DNA of 59,579 bases from Endomicrobium sp. (GTDB lineage Bacteria > Elusimicrobiota > Endomicrobiia > Endomicrobiales > Endomicrobiaceae): assembly GCA_031286985.1 (NCBI GenBank), contig JAITTL010000015.1, positions 1-59,579 on the forward strand. Reading direction: 5' to 3'. Shown piece by piece: positions 58,860 through 59,579 of the stretch (the stretch's first letter is position 1; each line of letters opens with the position of its first letter). The notes below the pieces were generated by a model that was not told the origin of the DNA, did no database searches, and was given only the letters and a program-made list of their open reading frames with translations. A program made the position numbers and the translations under genes.

Positions 58860-59579
58860 GTGAGAGTAGTTTTTGAATTGGGAAATAGAAAGGTAAGAAT
58901 GTTTGTATTTTTGTGCTTCGTGTGTGTGATTGTGGTGGGTCTGTTTAGTGGAAGAGCCCGAGCAGCAAAAAACGAAGAAGTACTGATACATTTAACAAGC
59001 AAACACAAAGTTCGATGGGGAGGAGAGAAATCAGGAGACAAAGTAACAAACCTGTCTATAGGAATGCAGGCAGAAATACGAGAAAAAAGAGAAATAGTGA
59101 TAAGTGGGCTAGATGGAGCCCCATTGCCAAGAGATAGAGATATAAAGGCAAGGGTTCTCGGATGCGAACTGGCGATAAAAACCTCAGGAGAAAACCACAG
59201 GGTAGTTGGGATAGTTGGAGTAGGAGCATACAGTTTGGCAGTGGAAGAAGGAAGAATAAAAGTGAATATGCAGGATGGAACGGAACTGTCAACAGAGACA
59301 AAAATAGGGGTCTCAGGCTTCCCACCACGCCCACGCCCACTACGGCAACTGCGGCGACGACTGCTGGACACATTCAATGATGGGGTTGATGATTTTCCTC
59401 CGCCGCTGGACACAGACACCCCCAATCCGCGGCTGGACACAGACACCCCCCCAATCCGCGGCTGGACACAGACACCCCCAATCCGCGGCTGGACACAGAC
59501 ACCCCCAATCCACGGCTGGACACAGACACCCCCAATCCACGGCTGGACACAGACACCCCCAATCCACGGCTGGACACAG
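58860..59579 (+). CDS. Exported protein with C-terminal nonapeptide repeats, 3' end off the window
   Basis: Missing from the ORF track because no stop occurs before the window ends. GTG 58860 has AGGGGAG seven bases upstream. 240 codons are visible. Signal peptide: basic start, then VRMFVFLCFVCVIVVGLFSG with likely cleavage after ARA. The mature part (about 34-165) is beta-rich and charged: HLTSKHKVRWGGEKSGDKVT, IREKREIVISGLDGAPL, VVGIVGVGAYSLAVEEGRIK. A Pro/Arg-rich hinge (FPPRPRPLRQLRRRL) leads to repeats: LDTDTPNPR first, then GWTQTPPIR/H after a C-tract change. I recognise no family. AGA/GGA/ATA-rich codons differ from the neighbours. The antisense ORF at 58619-59446 is rejected. Confidence 0.6.
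   Translation, partial: MRVVFELGNRKVRMFVFLCFVCVIVVGLFSGRARAAKNEEVLIHLTSKHKVRWGGEKSGDKVTNLSIGMQAEIREKREIVISGLDGAPLPRDRDIKARVLGCELAIKTSGENHRVVGIVGVGAYSLAVEEGRIKVNMQDGTELSTETKIGVSGFPPRPRPLRQLRRRLLDTFNDGVDDFPPPLDTDTPNPRLDTDTPPIRGWTQTPPIRGWTQTPPIHGWTQTPPIHGWTQTPPIHGWTQ
59406..59579. repeat. 27-bp GC-rich tandem repeat, six copies plus a partial
   Basis: Unit CTGGACACAGACACCCCCAA then TCCGCGG. Copies at 59406, 59433, 59462, 59489, 59516 and 59543, then 10 bases to the window edge. Copies 1-3 end CCGCGG and copies 4-6 end CCACGG. Copy 2 is 29 bp because its C run is seven instead of five. A partial, diverged copy (CTGGACACATTCAATG) at 59363 may be the seed. The array probably continues past the window. 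Confidence 0.95.

Noticed and set aside
58619-59446. A 275-aa minus-strand ORF over the repeat-protein gene
   Set aside because: It is Ser/Pro/Leu low-complexity sequence, the mirror of a purine-rich sense strand. The plus strand has a ribosome site, a signal peptide and an intact frame.
59340-59577. Minus-strand ORFs reading DWGCLCPAV or SSRGLGVSV repeats
   Set aside because: The repeat unit is open in all six frames, so long ORFs arise automatically. The plus frame continues from a gene with a start and signal peptide.
59406-59579. CRISPR-like array
   Set aside because: The 27-bp units abut directly, with no spacers between them, so this is a simple tandem repeat.

Overview
This window looks like a chromosomal segment of an AT-rich, Gram-negative, anaerobic bacterium. 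The gene content suggests the phylum Elusimicrobiota and something close to Endomicrobium, the termite-gut lineage. This is inferred from the combination of genes (type III glutamine synthetase, pyruvate:ferredoxin oxidoreductase, Mla-type lipid transport, FeoAB, phosphonate genes), the low GC and the scattered gene remnants. No rRNA gene is present, so the assignment is tentative.

Layout. Positions 1-5.2 kb hold a leftward operon: glmU, prs, rplY, an orphan MTHFR C-terminal-domain protein and two PpiC/SurA-type foldases. At 5.2-6.3 kb gene direction diverges over an AT-rich gap with two DnaA-box-like nonamers, a possible replication origin although dnaA is absent. At 6.3-14.7 kb lie dnaN, a DciA-like gene, gyrB and gyrA. 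The two gyrase genes are separated by two gene remnants and a YhcG/DUF1016 nuclease. At 14.9-19.5 kb are a cold-shock gene that faces an M24 peptidase across overlapping promoters, then efp, accB, accC and a gmhA-type isomerase. At 19.5-28.3 kb a long leftward operon runs rpsF-ssb-rpsR-rplI-dnaB-alr-mlaE-mlaF-mlaD-radA. At 28.5-37.1 kb are a CCA/poly(A) polymerase, tRNA-Glu and tRNA-Arg, a NifU-type scaffold, thrB-lysC-(pilin-like fragment)-cimA and a leftward type III glutamine synthetase. At 37.5-46.8 kb are a DtxR-type regulator with feoA, feoB and a Cys-rich mini-protein too short for the ORF track, tRNA-Ala, dnaX-recR, and a four-subunit 2-oxoacid:ferredoxin oxidoreductase. At 47.2-48.7 kb is a two-component pair whose kinase lacks a sensor.

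The most unusual region is 48.8-58.2 kb. It encodes synthesis of 2-aminoethylphosphonate from PEP (PEP mutase, phosphonopyruvate decarboxylase, and a fused cytidylyltransferase/transaminase). Alongside are a TagB/TagF-like transferase and a large membrane protein that fuses a YidC/Oxa1 insertase domain to an alkaline-phosphatase/sulfatase-fold domain. Together these suggest CMP-aminoethylphosphonate is made and attached to a lipid or surface glycan. A decayed gene sits in the middle, and the cytidylyltransferase-like domain on PEP mutase has lost a catalytic His, so the system may be partly eroded or rewired.

The right end (58.4-59.58 kb) is purine-rich and compositionally unlike the rest. 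It carries an exported protein, missing from the ORF track because it runs off the window, whose C-terminus is a GC-rich 27-bp tandem repeat. All six frames of the repeat are open, and one copy has a two-base C-tract expansion that shifts the encoded repeat peptide.
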